The notes below the pieces were generated by a model. It worked only from the letters and a program-made list of their open reading frames with translations. It had not been told where the DNA came from and ran no database searches. A stretch of 64,000 nucleotides of DNA, taken from Limiplasma sp048370855 (lineage in GTDB: Bacteria > Bacillota > Clostridia > Christensenellales > Aristaeellaceae). How positions within the stretch are numbered: the first letter of the stretch is position 1; each line of letters starts with the position of its first letter. The position numbers and the translations under genes were made by a program. The stretch is from contig DBGEOK010000109.1 of NCBI GenBank assembly GCA_048370855.1, positions 1 to 64,000 of the forward strand, given 5' to 3'. Shown in pieces: positions 40,563 to 49,329 of this stretch.

Positions 40563-43500
40563 ATGCGGTTTTTGGATCAGCGCGTCCAGGTCGTTTGCAA
40601 CGAGCTTGAAAGGCTATCCGTCCGGCGGCGACAGCCGGTCGGCGGCTGGACGTATAAGCGGGGGGACTTCATCCGTCCGTCGGACGCCCATTCGGACCCG
40701 ACGCCCTTTCAGCCCTTTGACAGCCGTTCCATGCACTGGTACGGGCCGGACGGGCATTACTGGTTTCAAGCGTCTGCGGCCGTGCCCGCCGGCTTTGAGG
40801 GCAAGCCCCTGTGGCTCCATATCTGCACGCAGATCGACGAGCCGGACGACGGCAAAAATCCTCAGTTTCTGCTCTTTGTAGACGGCGAGGCGATTCAGGG
40901 CGTCGATATGAACCATCGGGACGTGCTCGTGGCCAGGCGAGCCGAGGCGGGAAGGACGTACTGCCTGGAGCTTCAAGCCTATACCGGCACTTTGCATACG
41001 GAGTTCCGCCTGATGGCGGAGTGGCGGGAAATCGACCCGGAGCTGGCCGGGCTGTACTGGGATCTGCAGGTGCCGCTCTCTGCCTTCCCGCGCCTGGACG
41101 CGCAGTCCCGCAGCCGCATAGAGCTGGAGCGCGCGCTGAACGACGCGGTCAATCTGCTGGACCTGCGCGCGCCGTATTCCGAGGCGTTTGAGCAAAGCGT
41201 GAGGGAGGCGCGCGCCTGGCTGCGCAAGCATCTGTATGAGGAGCTGGGAGGCTACGACGAGGTTGTGGCCACCTGCATCGGCCACACGCATATCGACGTG
41301 GCCTGGTGGTGGACCGTGGCCCAGACGCGCGAGAAGGTGGCGCGCAGCTTTGCCACCGTGCTCAAGCTGATGGACGAATATCCCAGCTACCGCTTCCTGT
41401 CCAGCCAGCCGCAGCTCTATCAATTTCTCAAGGAGCGCTACCCCGAGCTGTATGAGCGGGTAAAGCGCCGCGTGGCGGAGGGCCGGTGGGAGCCGGAGGG
41501 CGGCATGTGGGTGGAGGCCGACTGCAACCTGACCAGCGGGGAAAGCCTCGTACGGCAGTTCCTGTACGGCAAGCGGTTTTTCAAGGAGGAATTCGGCGTG
41601 GACAGCCGCATCCTCTGGCTGCCGGACGTGTTCGGCTATTCGGGCGCCCTGCCGCAAATCATGCGGGAGTGCGGCATCGACTATTTCATGACCACCAAGC
41701 TTGCGTGGAACCAGTTTAACCAATTTCCCCACGACACCTTCCTGTGGCGCGGCATCGACGGCACGGAGGTTTTAACGCATCTCATCACAACGCTGGGCGT
41801 GGGGCAGGATGAAAAAAACTACTTTACCACCTATAACGGCATTTTGCACCCGGACGCGCTGATCGGCGGCTGGCGTCGCTATCAAAACAAGGAGATCAAC
41901 AACGACATTCTGGTCGCCTTTGGCTATGGAGACGGCGGCGGAGGCCCTACCCGCGCGATGCTGGAAAACGCCGACCGGATGGAAAAGGGCGTGACCGGCC
42001 TGCCCAGGGTGCGTCAGGCGTTCGCCCGGACCTATTTTGACGAGCTTGCCAAGCGCGTGACGGGCAACCCGCGTCTGCCCGTCTGGGAGGGGGAGCTGTA
42101 CTTTGAGTACCATCGCGGCACCTATACCTCCATGGCGCGCAACAAGCGGTCCAACCGCAAGGCCGAGCTTCATATGATGGACCTGGAGCTGCTGAGCGTG
42201 CTGGCGGCGCGGCTTGCGCCCTATCCCGCGAAAGCCATGGAGCGTATGTGGAAGACGATGCTGCTCAACCAGTTCCACGATATCCTGCCGGGCTCGTCCA
42301 TCCATGAGGTTTATGAGGTGACCCGAAGGGAATACGAGGAGCTGGAACGCCAAATTTCAGCGCTGGCGAAGGAACGGGTGCGCGCCCTTTGCCCCGCGGG
42401 CGAATGCGTTACGGTGTTCAATACCAAGGGCTTTGAGTCCTCCGAGGCGGTTTGGCTGCCGGGCGTGACGGTCGGCGCCCTGCGCGACGCGGGCGGCAGG
42501 CTGTACCCCGTGCAGCGGACGGAAGACGGCGGGATAGCGTACCTGGAGGCGCTGCCGGCGAAGGGATACAGGGTATTCGAGCCGGCTGAGGCCGAGCCGG
42601 GAGAGCCGGCGTTTATCCTGACGGGCGACCGGCGGCTGGAGACGCCCTTTTATATCGTGGAGCTGGATGAAAACGGCTTGTTTGACCGCCTGTACGATAA
42701 GCAGAACGGGCGCGACGTGCTCAAGCCGGGCCGGAAGGGAAACCTCATGCGCATGTATGAGGATAAGCCGATTTATTACGACAATTGGGATATCGACATT
42801 TATTATACGGAAAAATACTGGGACGTCACGCAGCTAACCTCCCTGCGGTGGACGGAGCTGGGCGGGACGCGGGCTACGCTGGCGCTGGAGCGGAAGATCA
42901 GCGGCAGCCTGATTCGGCAGGAAATCCGTTTTTATGCCGACAGCCGCCGGATTGATTTTGAAACCTATGTGGACTGGCACGAGCATCAGCACCTGCTGAA
43001 GGTGCATTTCCCGGTGGACGTTCACACCGACGAGGCCGCCTTTGAGATCCAGTTCGGCAACCTCAAGCGGAAGGTGCATTGCAACACAAGCTGGGACGAA
43101 GCGCGCTTTGAGAGCTGCGGGCAGAAATGGATGGACCTTAGCGAAGGGCATTACGGCGTCAGTCTGCTGAACGATTGCAAATACGGCCATTCCGTGAAGG
43201 ACGGCTGCGTTGCCCTGACGCTGATTAAGTCCGGCATTGAGCCGAACCCCACAGCCGACCAGGAGGAGCATGTTTTTACCTATGCGCTCTACCCGCACGC
43301 GGGCGGCTGGCGCGAGGGAGGCACGGTGGCGGAAGCCTACCGCCTCAACCAGCCCGCTTTTGCCGTAAGGGGCGGTAACGCGGGGGAAAGCTTTTCTCTC
43401 GCGCGGGTCAATCGCCCCAATATCATGCTGGAAACCGTCAAGCGCGCCGAGGATGGCGACGGCTGGATCGCGCGCCTGTATGAAACGGACAACGCGCGGA

Positions 43501-43664
43501 CGGAGTGCGCGCTTTTCTGGAACGGCGCGCTGGAAAGCGTCGAGGAATGCAACTGCATCGAGGAAAAAAAGGCGGACGCCGCGTTTGAGGACGACCGCAT
43601 TCCGCTGACCTTCAGACCTTATGAGATTAAAACCATCCGGATTCGGGAAAAGGAGGCCCTGTGA
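40563..43664 (+). CDS. GH38 alpha-mannosidase
   Basis: 1033 residues, cytosolic type with a jelly-roll-like N-terminal domain. Zinc site and catalysis: H241 and D245... in GHTHIDVAWWW (H241, H243, D245), nucleophile D355 in WLPDVFGYSGALPQI, and the NQFHDILPGSSIHEVY segment. Removes alpha-linked mannose from oligosaccharides. ATG 40563 with AAAGGCGG; a TTG two codons earlier is less likely. 29 nt after GH130 and overlapping GH20 by one base. Confidence 0.95.
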   Translation: MRFLDQRVQVVCNELERLSVRRRQPVGGWTYKRGDFIRPSDAHSDPTPFQPFDSRSMHWYGPDGHYWFQASAAVPAGFEGKPLWLHICTQIDEPDDGKNPQFLLFVDGEAIQGVDMNHRDVLVARRAEAGRTYCLELQAYTGTLHTEFRLMAEWREIDPELAGLYWDLQVPLSAFPRLDAQSRSRIELERALNDAVNLLDLRAPYSEAFEQSVREARAWLRKHLYEELGGYDEVVATCIGHTHIDVAWWWTVAQTREKVARSFATVLKLMDEYPSYRFLSSQPQLYQFLKERYPELYERVKRRVAEGRWEPEGGMWVEADCNLTSGESLVRQFLYGKRFFKEEFGVDSRILWLPDVFGYSGALPQIMRECGIDYFMTTKLAWNQFNQFPHDTFLWRGIDGTEVLTHLITTLGVGQDEKNYFTTYNGILHPDALIGGWRRYQNKEINNDILVAFGYGDGGGGPTRAMLENADRMEKGVTGLPRVRQAFARTYFDELAKRVTGNPRLPVWEGELYFEYHRGTYTSMARNKRSNRKAELHMMDLELLSVLAARLAPYPAKAMERMWKTMLLNQFHDILPGSSIHEVYEVTRREYEELERQISALAKERVRALCPAGECVTVFNTKGFESSEAVWLPGVTVGALRDAGGRLYPVQRTEDGGIAYLEALPAKGYRVFEPAEAEPGEPAFILTGDRRLETPFYIVELDENGLFDRLYDKQNGRDVLKPGRKGNLMRMYEDKPIYYDNWDIDIYYTEKYWDVTQLTSLRWTELGGTRATLALERKISGSLIRQEIRFYADSRRIDFETYVDWHEHQHLLKVHFPVDVHTDEAAFEIQFGNLKRKVHCNTSWDEARFESCGQKWMDLSEGHYGVSLLNDCKYGHSVKDGCVALTLIKSGIEPNPTADQEEHVFTYALYPHAGGWREGGTVAEAYRLNQPAFAVRGGNAGESFSLARVNRPNIMLETVKRAEDGDGWIARLYETDNARTECALFWNGALESVEECNCIEEKKADAAFEDDRIPLTFRPYEIKTIRIREKEAL

Positions 43665-45511
43665 TGGACTTTTTGCCTATGCCGCACAGCGTGCGATATG
43701 GAGAGGGATGCTTCCCGCTCCGCTATGATACGCGCATTCTGCTGGAAGGCACGGAGCCGTCCGCGCTTTTGTACGCTCAAATGCTGGCCGATGAGATCCG
43801 GCGGGATACGGGCCTGGAGCTGTCCGTCCTCAGAGGAACCGCGCGGATGGGGGACATGGTTCTGCGGGCGGACGCGGCCTTGAGAGAGGATTGCTACCGC
43901 CTGAGCGTGACGCCAAACGGCGCGGAGATACGCGGAGGAAGCGACGAGGCGATCCTCCATGGCGTGCAAACGCTGAGCCAGTGGGTGCGCCGGCACGGCG
44001 CGCGCCTGCCCGCGCTGGAGGTGGAAGATTATCCGGACCTGAAATCCCGCGGGTATTACCTCGACTGCTCCCGGGGACGTGTTCCCACGCTGGCGACGCT
44101 CAAGCGCTATGCCGACCTGCTGTGCCGCTACAAAATTAACGAATGGCAGCTTTACATAGAGCATACCTACCTTTTCCGGGACCTGAGCGAAGCTTGGCGG
44201 GACGACACGCCCCTGACCGCGGAGGAAATCATGGAGCTGGACGCCTACTGCCGCGCCCGGCATATCGAGCTGATCCCCTCGCTGTCCACCTTTGGACATA
44301 TGTACAAAATTTTAAGCACCAAGACCTGCTGTGATTTGTGCGAGCTGGAGGATTCGGAAAAAATTCCCTTTACCTATACCTACGCGGGCGACCACCATAC
44401 CCTGAACGTTTCCAACGGCCGCTCGCTGGACTTTGTCAAGGGCTTGATCGTGGAATATATGGCGCTGTTCACATCCCGGAAATTCAACATTTGCTGCGAC
44501 GAGACCTTTGACCTTGGAAAAGGACGCAGCCGCGCGATGGCGGCCGGCGCGGGCGAGCATGAGCTGTATATGGCGCACGTGTCGGAGCTGTGCCGCTTTT
44601 TAATCGACCGGGGGTATACGCCCATGTTCTGGGGCGATATCATGTGGCGCAAGCCCGAGGCTTACGCCGTGCTGCCCAAGGAAACCGTCTGCCTCAATTG
44701 GGGCTACCTGCCCGACCAGCGCGAGGATGAAATCCGCATGCTGGCGGAGATGGGCGCGACGCAGTATGCCTGCCCGGGCGTGTGTACCTGGAACCGCTGG
44801 ATTCCGTTGGTGCGCCGTTCGTTTGACAATATCCGGGCGATGTGCGCCCACGGGCGCAAGTATGGCGTAATCGGCTTGCTGAACACCGATTGGGGCGACT
44901 ACGGCCATATCTGCCATCCGTGGTTTTCAACGCCGGGCATTTTGTATGGCGCGGCGTTTGCGTGGAATGGCGACGGCGTTTCCTTCGAGGAGATCAACCG
45001 CGCGATTTCCTTTCTGGAATACGGCGACCGGGAAGGCCGGTTTATGGAGGGCTTCACAGCGCTGTCGGACAACGAGGTTTTCGATTGGTTCCATGCCGTT
45101 CGATGGATTGAGGAACCGGACGCCGATCAGCGCCGGAGAATCTTTGCGGAAATGGATGTGGGCCGCGTGGAAGAGGCCAATACCGCGGTCGATCAGGCGT
45201 TGGACGTGCTGGCCGCCGCCGCGCGGGGCATGGAGGCCGAAAGCCGGGGAATGATGCAGGCTGTTTCCATTGCGGCGCACGGTATCAAGCTGTGGAACGA
45301 GATCGCCCGGTATATCGGCGAAACGCTTGAGGGGCGGCGGGGGGAGGAAGCGCGCCGGACCGGCGCGGAGCTCGCCGGGGAACTGGAGGGCTGGTATCAT
45401 CGCTATGTGACCCTATGGCGATCGGTTTCCAAGGAGGGCGCGGCAGCGCGCACGCTGAAGGTTGTCTGCGATTATGCGGATATGCTCCGCGGTCGAAGCC
45501 ACGCGCGCTGA
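43664..45511 (+). CDS. GH20-family beta-N-acetylhexosaminidase
   Basis: 615 residues. N-terminal GH20b-like domain (YRLSVTPNGAEIRGGSDEAILHGVQTL) followed by a TIM barrel starting at KSRGYYLDCSRGRVPTLATLKRYADLLCRYKINEWQLY. The acid/base pair is D279-E280 in FNICCDETFDLGKG, where classical members have HxGGDE; so the motif is divergent and the substrate may differ from chitobiose. ATG 43664 follows AGGAGG and touches the GH38 stop. No signal peptide. With GH38 and GH130 it would complete cytoplasmic N-glycan disassembly. Confidence 0.85.
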   Translation: MDFLPMPHSVRYGEGCFPLRYDTRILLEGTEPSALLYAQMLADEIRRDTGLELSVLRGTARMGDMVLRADAALREDCYRLSVTPNGAEIRGGSDEAILHGVQTLSQWVRRHGARLPALEVEDYPDLKSRGYYLDCSRGRVPTLATLKRYADLLCRYKINEWQLYIEHTYLFRDLSEAWRDDTPLTAEEIMELDAYCRARHIELIPSLSTFGHMYKILSTKTCCDLCELEDSEKIPFTYTYAGDHHTLNVSNGRSLDFVKGLIVEYMALFTSRKFNICCDETFDLGKGRSRAMAAGAGEHELYMAHVSELCRFLIDRGYTPMFWGDIMWRKPEAYAVLPKETVCLNWGYLPDQREDEIRMLAEMGATQYACPGVCTWNRWIPLVRRSFDNIRAMCAHGRKYGVIGLLNTDWGDYGHICHPWFSTPGILYGAAFAWNGDGVSFEEINRAISFLEYGDREGRFMEGFTALSDNEVFDWFHAVRWIEEPDADQRRRIFAEMDVGRVEEANTAVDQALDVLAAAARGMEAESRGMMQAVSIAAHGIKLWNEIARYIGETLEGRRGEEARRTGAELAGELEGWYHRYVTLWRSVSKEGAAARTLKVVCDYADMLRGRSHAR

Positions 45512-45586
45512 CGGAAAAGCGGCCGGAAGGCATAACCCGGTCAAAGCCGATTTTCGAGACGGCGGATGGAAGGGCCGGGGCGTCCG

Positions 45587-46066
45587 TTACCTTCTCGCGC
45601 CCTCCACATGGAGAAACCTCCGGTTGGGCTGGCGGTAGGCGGACAGGGGCCGCAGCCAGGCGTCGATCGTATGGGCCGCGACATACAGCTCGCCGTCCTT
45701 CATTCCTACGACGAGCGCGGCATGGCTGTAAGGCTCTCCAGGCATGCCAAGCTGGACGATATCCCCAAGGATGATATCCTCACGGCTTGTCTCGCGGGCA
45801 TAGGGCCCCCGTCCGGCATTCGTCGTCAGAAAACGGTACAGGTATTCCACCCCCGTCCAGGCGGGGGCGCGATGATTGGCGTCTATATAGTACCAGCCGT
45901 AAGTAGGGGTGTCATTCATGACGCCGCAGCCGGCATACAGGCATTGGGAAACAAAGTTGGTGCAGTCTCCGCCCAAACCGTGAAAATCCAGATATGCCGG
46001 ATTGCGGCGAAGCGCCCATCGTTGTGCGTAGAAAATTGCTTTTGCCCGGTCATAACCCGTCGCCAT
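45587..46066 (-). CDS. Amidase-domain (Amidase_6, NlpC-like) protein
   Basis: 159 residues covering one papain-like domain: Cys in GLGGDCTNFVSQCLYAGCG, His in EPYSHAALVVGMKDG, then a Asp-containing DAWLRPL. The domain is usually found in exported wall-associated proteins, but no signal peptide is visible. ATG 46066 has GGGAGG 11 nt upstream; ATG 46072 gives a shorter spacing but is out of frame. Convergent with the GH20 gene and not part of that operon. Confidence 0.8.
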   Translation of the reverse strand: MATGYDRAKAIFYAQRWALRRNPAYLDFHGLGGDCTNFVSQCLYAGCGVMNDTPTYGWYYIDANHRAPAWTGVEYLYRFLTTNAGRGPYARETSREDIILGDIVQLGMPGEPYSHAALVVGMKDGELYVAAHTIDAWLRPLSAYRQPNRRFLHVEGARR

Positions 46067-46550
46067 TCCATATCCGCCTCCCAAAGCAGCTTATGCGACC
46101 GGCTGGCTGAAGGTTCGCAGAGCATACCGCGCAAGCGCGGCACGGCTGAAAAACGGGAAACGGCGCTTTGGTCGCCAGTTATTTCCAAGCCGGGATGGCA
46201 AGACGATTAAACCGATTGGACAAAATGAGCGTCGGGAAATTGGCGCGGGGATTTCCAGCGCCGGGGCGATGCTGAGGCGCCTGCTTCGCGCCGTCCCGCC
46301 GCTTTTTCCAGAAAAAACGATTCGGCTGGCCTTGCCATGCACCCGGAATGTCCCTCCCGCGCCGTATTTTCTCAGGAGCTGCCGGTAGGCCGCGCGCCCG
46401 GAGCGCTCCTCTTGCTTACGAGGAACGCGGATGCCTGTCGGCGCTGAGATGCGCCGCCTTTTTATATCATGCGATGCGGCCCCCCTTCCGCCTTTTTTCA
46501 ATCCGTGCCGCGCTCCTGCTACATCCATTTGTTTCCAGGCGGGAATGAGA
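46067..46550. other. Gap upstream of lysA with an orphan terminator
   Basis: No gene is supported. CGGCGC/GCGCCG (46439-46456) followed by CCTTTTT (to 46463) looks like a plus-strand intrinsic terminator although no plus-strand gene precedes it in the gap. No lysine riboswitch pattern was recognised. Confidence 0.45.
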
Positions 46551-46579
46551 TTGAATTGTCGCTTGACCTATGATAGAAT
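46551..46579 (+). promoter_or_regulatory. lysA promoter
   Basis: TTGAAT (46551-46556) and TAGAAT (46574-46579), 17-bp spacer, 47 bp before the start codon. Confidence 0.6.
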
Positions 46580-46625
46580 AGCTGCGTTCGACAGATCAAC
46601 CGGAGTCGAACGGAAGGATGGTTTC

Positions 46626-47903
46626 ATGCCGAACTTTTCATTGCGCGACGAGGTGTTCTTTCAGGCCGCGGCTCAGTTTCGGACGCCGTTTCACCTGTAT
46701 TCCGAAAAGGGCGTCCGTCAGACGGCGCGCCGCCTGAAGGATGCCTTTGCGGGTTTGCCCTCCTTTCAGGAGTACTTTGCCGTCAAGGCCCTTCCGACGC
46801 CGGCTGTTTTGCGCATTCTCAAGGAAGAAGGCTGCGGCGTGGATTGCGCCAGTCTGACCGAGCTGATGCTGGCCGATGCCTGCGGCTTTTCCAACGATGA
46901 TATCATGTTCAGCGCCAACGACGTGCCGCCCGAGGAATTTGCGCTGGCGCGCAAGCTGGGCGCTTATATTAACCTTGACGATATCACGCACATCGGCGCG
47001 CTCCGGCTCAACGGCGGCATTCCGCAGGAAATCTGCCTCAGATACAACCCAGGCGGAACCTTTCGCATTGGAAATACCATTATGGGCGACCCCGGGGACG
47101 CAAAATACGGCATGACGCGGGAGCAGCTCTCCCTTGCGCTGCGCGAGCTGAAAGGCGACGGCGTTAAACGGTTTGGCCTGCATTCCTTCCTGAGCAGCAA
47201 CACGACCGACCCGGCGTACTACCCGGCGCTAGCCAGGCTGCTGTTTCAAACGGGCCTCGAGCTGATGGAGGAAAGCGGGCTTGCGCTGTCGTTTGTCAAC
47301 CTGTCGGGAGGCATCGGCATTCCATACCGTCCGGACGCGCCGGAGGCGAATATCGAGGCCATTGGAAACGGCGTTTCTGAAACCTATCAGAAGGTTTTTA
47401 CGGCAAACGGCGTCAGGGGCGTGGCGGTCAAAACGGAGCTTGGCCGTTACATGACAGGGCCGAACGGCTGGCTGGTGACGCATATCACCAATGAGAAGAA
47501 GATCTACAAGCATTACCTGGGCCTGGACGCGTCGGCGTGCGACCTGATGCGCCCCGCCATGTACGGGGCGTACCACCACATCACCGTGCCCGGGCGGGAA
47601 CACCTGCCCCATGACGAGCTGGTGGATGTGACGGGCAGCCTTTGCGAAAACAATGATAAGTTTGCCATTGACCGGATGCTGCCCAAAGCGGAAGTCGGGG
47701 ATATTCTTGTCATCCACGACACCGGCGCGCACGGGCTCAGCATGGGCTACAATTATAACGGAAAGCTTCGCTGCAAGGAGGTGCTCTACCGCGAGGACGG
47801 CACGTTTGCGCTGATACGGCGGGCCGAAACCCCACGGGATTATTTTGCCGCGCTGGATATAGACCCTGTCTGGCAGAAGCTGGATAAGCAGTATTTTCAA
47901 TAA
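46626..47903 (+). CDS. lysA: Diaminopimelate decarboxylase LysA
   Basis: 425 residues, fold type III PLP enzyme. Last step of lysine synthesis. PLP lysine in YFAVKALPTPAVL, GCGVDCASLTEL, HSFLSSNTTD, glycine-rich LSGGIGIPY, ELGRYMTGPNGWLV, and the active-site CENNDKFAIDRMLP with Cys supplied to the partner subunit. The VKALPTP and CENND variants differ from the common VKAN and CESGD forms and match a distinct LysA subgroup. ATG 46626 after GGAAGGATGG. Free-standing. Confidence 0.9.
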   Translation: MPNFSLRDEVFFQAAAQFRTPFHLYSEKGVRQTARRLKDAFAGLPSFQEYFAVKALPTPAVLRILKEEGCGVDCASLTELMLADACGFSNDDIMFSANDVPPEEFALARKLGAYINLDDITHIGALRLNGGIPQEICLRYNPGGTFRIGNTIMGDPGDAKYGMTREQLSLALRELKGDGVKRFGLHSFLSSNTTDPAYYPALARLLFQTGLELMEESGLALSFVNLSGGIGIPYRPDAPEANIEAIGNGVSETYQKVFTANGVRGVAVKTELGRYMTGPNGWLVTHITNEKKIYKHYLGLDASACDLMRPAMYGAYHHITVPGREHLPHDELVDVTGSLCENNDKFAIDRMLPKAEVGDILVIHDTGAHGLSMGYNYNGKLRCKEVLYREDGTFALIRRAETPRDYFAALDIDPVWQKLDKQYFQ

Positions 47904-48183
47904 ACGGTTCGGAAGCGGCGGGGCGCATAGGAACCATGGACGGCAAACAGTAAAAAAAACAGGCCTTTCAGCCTATCGAAAAACCCCTTTTGAGGGTGAC
48001 TTGGAGGGGCCGGGGCCCCTCCAAATGGAATCGGTTCGCCCGGCTGACCCGCAGAGGCGATGGCTCCGGTGCTTCCGCCGTGCCTGGCCCCAGGCGGGCG
48101 CGGCGTTCGCGCCTCCGGCGTAAAAGTAATTCATATTGGCGAAATCAGACCCATCCTTGGGGCCGTGAACGCGGCCCCAAAAA
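47904..48183. other. Intergenic run of hairpins after lysA
   Basis: No gene. Stems include TTGGAGGGGCC/GGCCCCTCCAA (48001-48024) and TTGGGGCCG/CGGCCCCAA (48157-48180). Both share the TTGG..GGGG theme of the dispersed repeat that follows, and lie between convergent genes, so they may end transcripts from both sides. Confidence 0.5.
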
Positions 48184-48239
48184 GGGATACCTAAGGGCAA
48201 AGCCCTTAGGCGGAGGGTTTGGGAGGCGGAGCCTCCCAA
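48184..48239 (+). repeat. Two-hairpin dispersed repeat, copy 2
   Basis: GGGATAC, hairpin CTAAGGGC-AAA-GCCCTTAG, spacer GCGGAGGGT, hairpin TTGGGAGGC-GGA-GCCTCCCAA. Same block order as 14497-14550 in opposite orientation. It lies 15 bp from the end of the lipoyl-domain gene. Confidence 0.7.
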
Positions 48240-48253
48240 CGTCCCTTCCCGCG

Positions 48254-49303
48254 TCAATCCGCCGTGAACGCGACCTTGGCAGTCATGCCGTAGCTGACGG
48301 TGTCGGGCGCCTCGAAGGCGATGTAAACGGCGAAATGCGCGACGGTATCCTCGTCGTCGGCTTCCTCGTCAGCCTCCGCTTCGGCGGTGGCGGCGATGCG
48401 CTCCACAACGCCTTGCGCGGTCATGCCGTTGGCGAAGGTAATTTCAACCGAGCCGCCTACCTTTACCGCGCGCAGGTCAAGCTCTTCCGCGTCCGCCTTC
48501 AGGCGCATGGCCGTATCGGGATAAAGCGTCGCAATCAACGCGCCCTGCTCCACGGTGTCGCCCGCCGATACGCTCACCGCGGCTACCGCGCCCGATACGG
48601 GCGCGGTCATGCGATGGTCGTAGGCGCTCGTCTCCAGGGTTTCATACAGCAGGCTGCCTTGATCGACATGCGCGCCGTTCTCCACATAGACGGCGCAAAT
48701 CGCGCCCGTGCCGCTGTACGCCACGGGATCGACCTTGGCGATCGTTCCCTTGCCAACGCGCGTTTTGGCGGCGCGCGTTTCGCTGCGGAAGATGCTGACG
48801 CTGCTGTTGTTTTCAAATACGCCCTCCGTGACCTCCACGGAAAAATCGCTGCCGCTGACGCTTGCGATAAAGCCCGCGCCCTTGTAGTCTCCGTCCGCGC
48901 TTTGCAGGTACACGGTTTCGCCCGGGTGGACGATTTTGGTTTCGATGGCGCTGTACGCGTTGCGCGTGGAGGCGGACACGGTGTATTGATAATCGGGCTC
49001 AATGTATAAAACCGCGCCATAACGCGCCGCGACGCTTTCTACGGCTTCGCCCTCCGAGCCGAACAGCCGCGCCGTGCCCGATTGCTCGGCGTATATTGGC
49101 TGCGGATCAAACGAGGCGATTTCTTCGCCCGCCGCAACGCGCTCGCCGCTTTGCACATCCACATTGCCAATCACGCCCGCCGCGGGCGCCAAAACGGCCG
49201 CCTCCCGCGTGGCGACAACGGAGCCGTCCAGCGTGGCGGTTTCGGCAAGCGCCGAGGTTGCGAGCAGCATCATTGAAAGCAGTAAAATTGAAAATCTTTT
49301 CAT
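48254..49303 (-). CDS. Secreted lipoyl-domain (HlyD-like) protein, second of a tandem pair
   Basis: 349 residues with a clear Sec signal (ATSALA-ET). Two barrel-sandwich/lipoyl-like halves: VLAPAAGVIGNVDVQSGERVAAGEEI and MTAPVSGAVAAVSVSAGDTVEQGALI, then a beta-barrel with a Glu/Asp-rich insertion (about residues 310-325, AEADEEADDEDT). It shares ETKIVHPGETVYLQS with its neighbour. Adaptors normally carry a membrane anchor, and this has none. Last gene of the exporter operon; role probably structural, linking the pump to the wall or partner proteins. Confidence 0.8.
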   Translation of the reverse strand: MKRFSILLLSMMLLATSALAETATLDGSVVATREAAVLAPAAGVIGNVDVQSGERVAAGEEIASFDPQPIYAEQSGTARLFGSEGEAVESVAARYGAVLYIEPDYQYTVSASTRNAYSAIETKIVHPGETVYLQSADGDYKGAGFIASVSGSDFSVEVTEGVFENNSSVSIFRSETRAAKTRVGKGTIAKVDPVAYSGTGAICAVYVENGAHVDQGSLLYETLETSAYDHRMTAPVSGAVAAVSVSAGDTVEQGALIATLYPDTAMRLKADAEELDLRAVKVGGSVEITFANGMTAQGVVERIAATAEAEADEEADDEDTVAHFAVYIAFEAPDTVSYGMTAKVAFTAD

Positions 49304-49329
49304 GGGATATGGCTCCTCTCGTTCTTTGG

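Noticed and set aside
46091..46528. Possible gene of 145 codons on the minus strand upstream of lysA
   Set aside because: Composition resembles random G+C-rich reading, no start signal, and a rightward terminator lies inside it.
46067..46550. Lysine riboswitch upstream of lysA
   Set aside because: No conserved L-box core could be recognised, and the lysA promoter lies after the only terminator-like hairpin.
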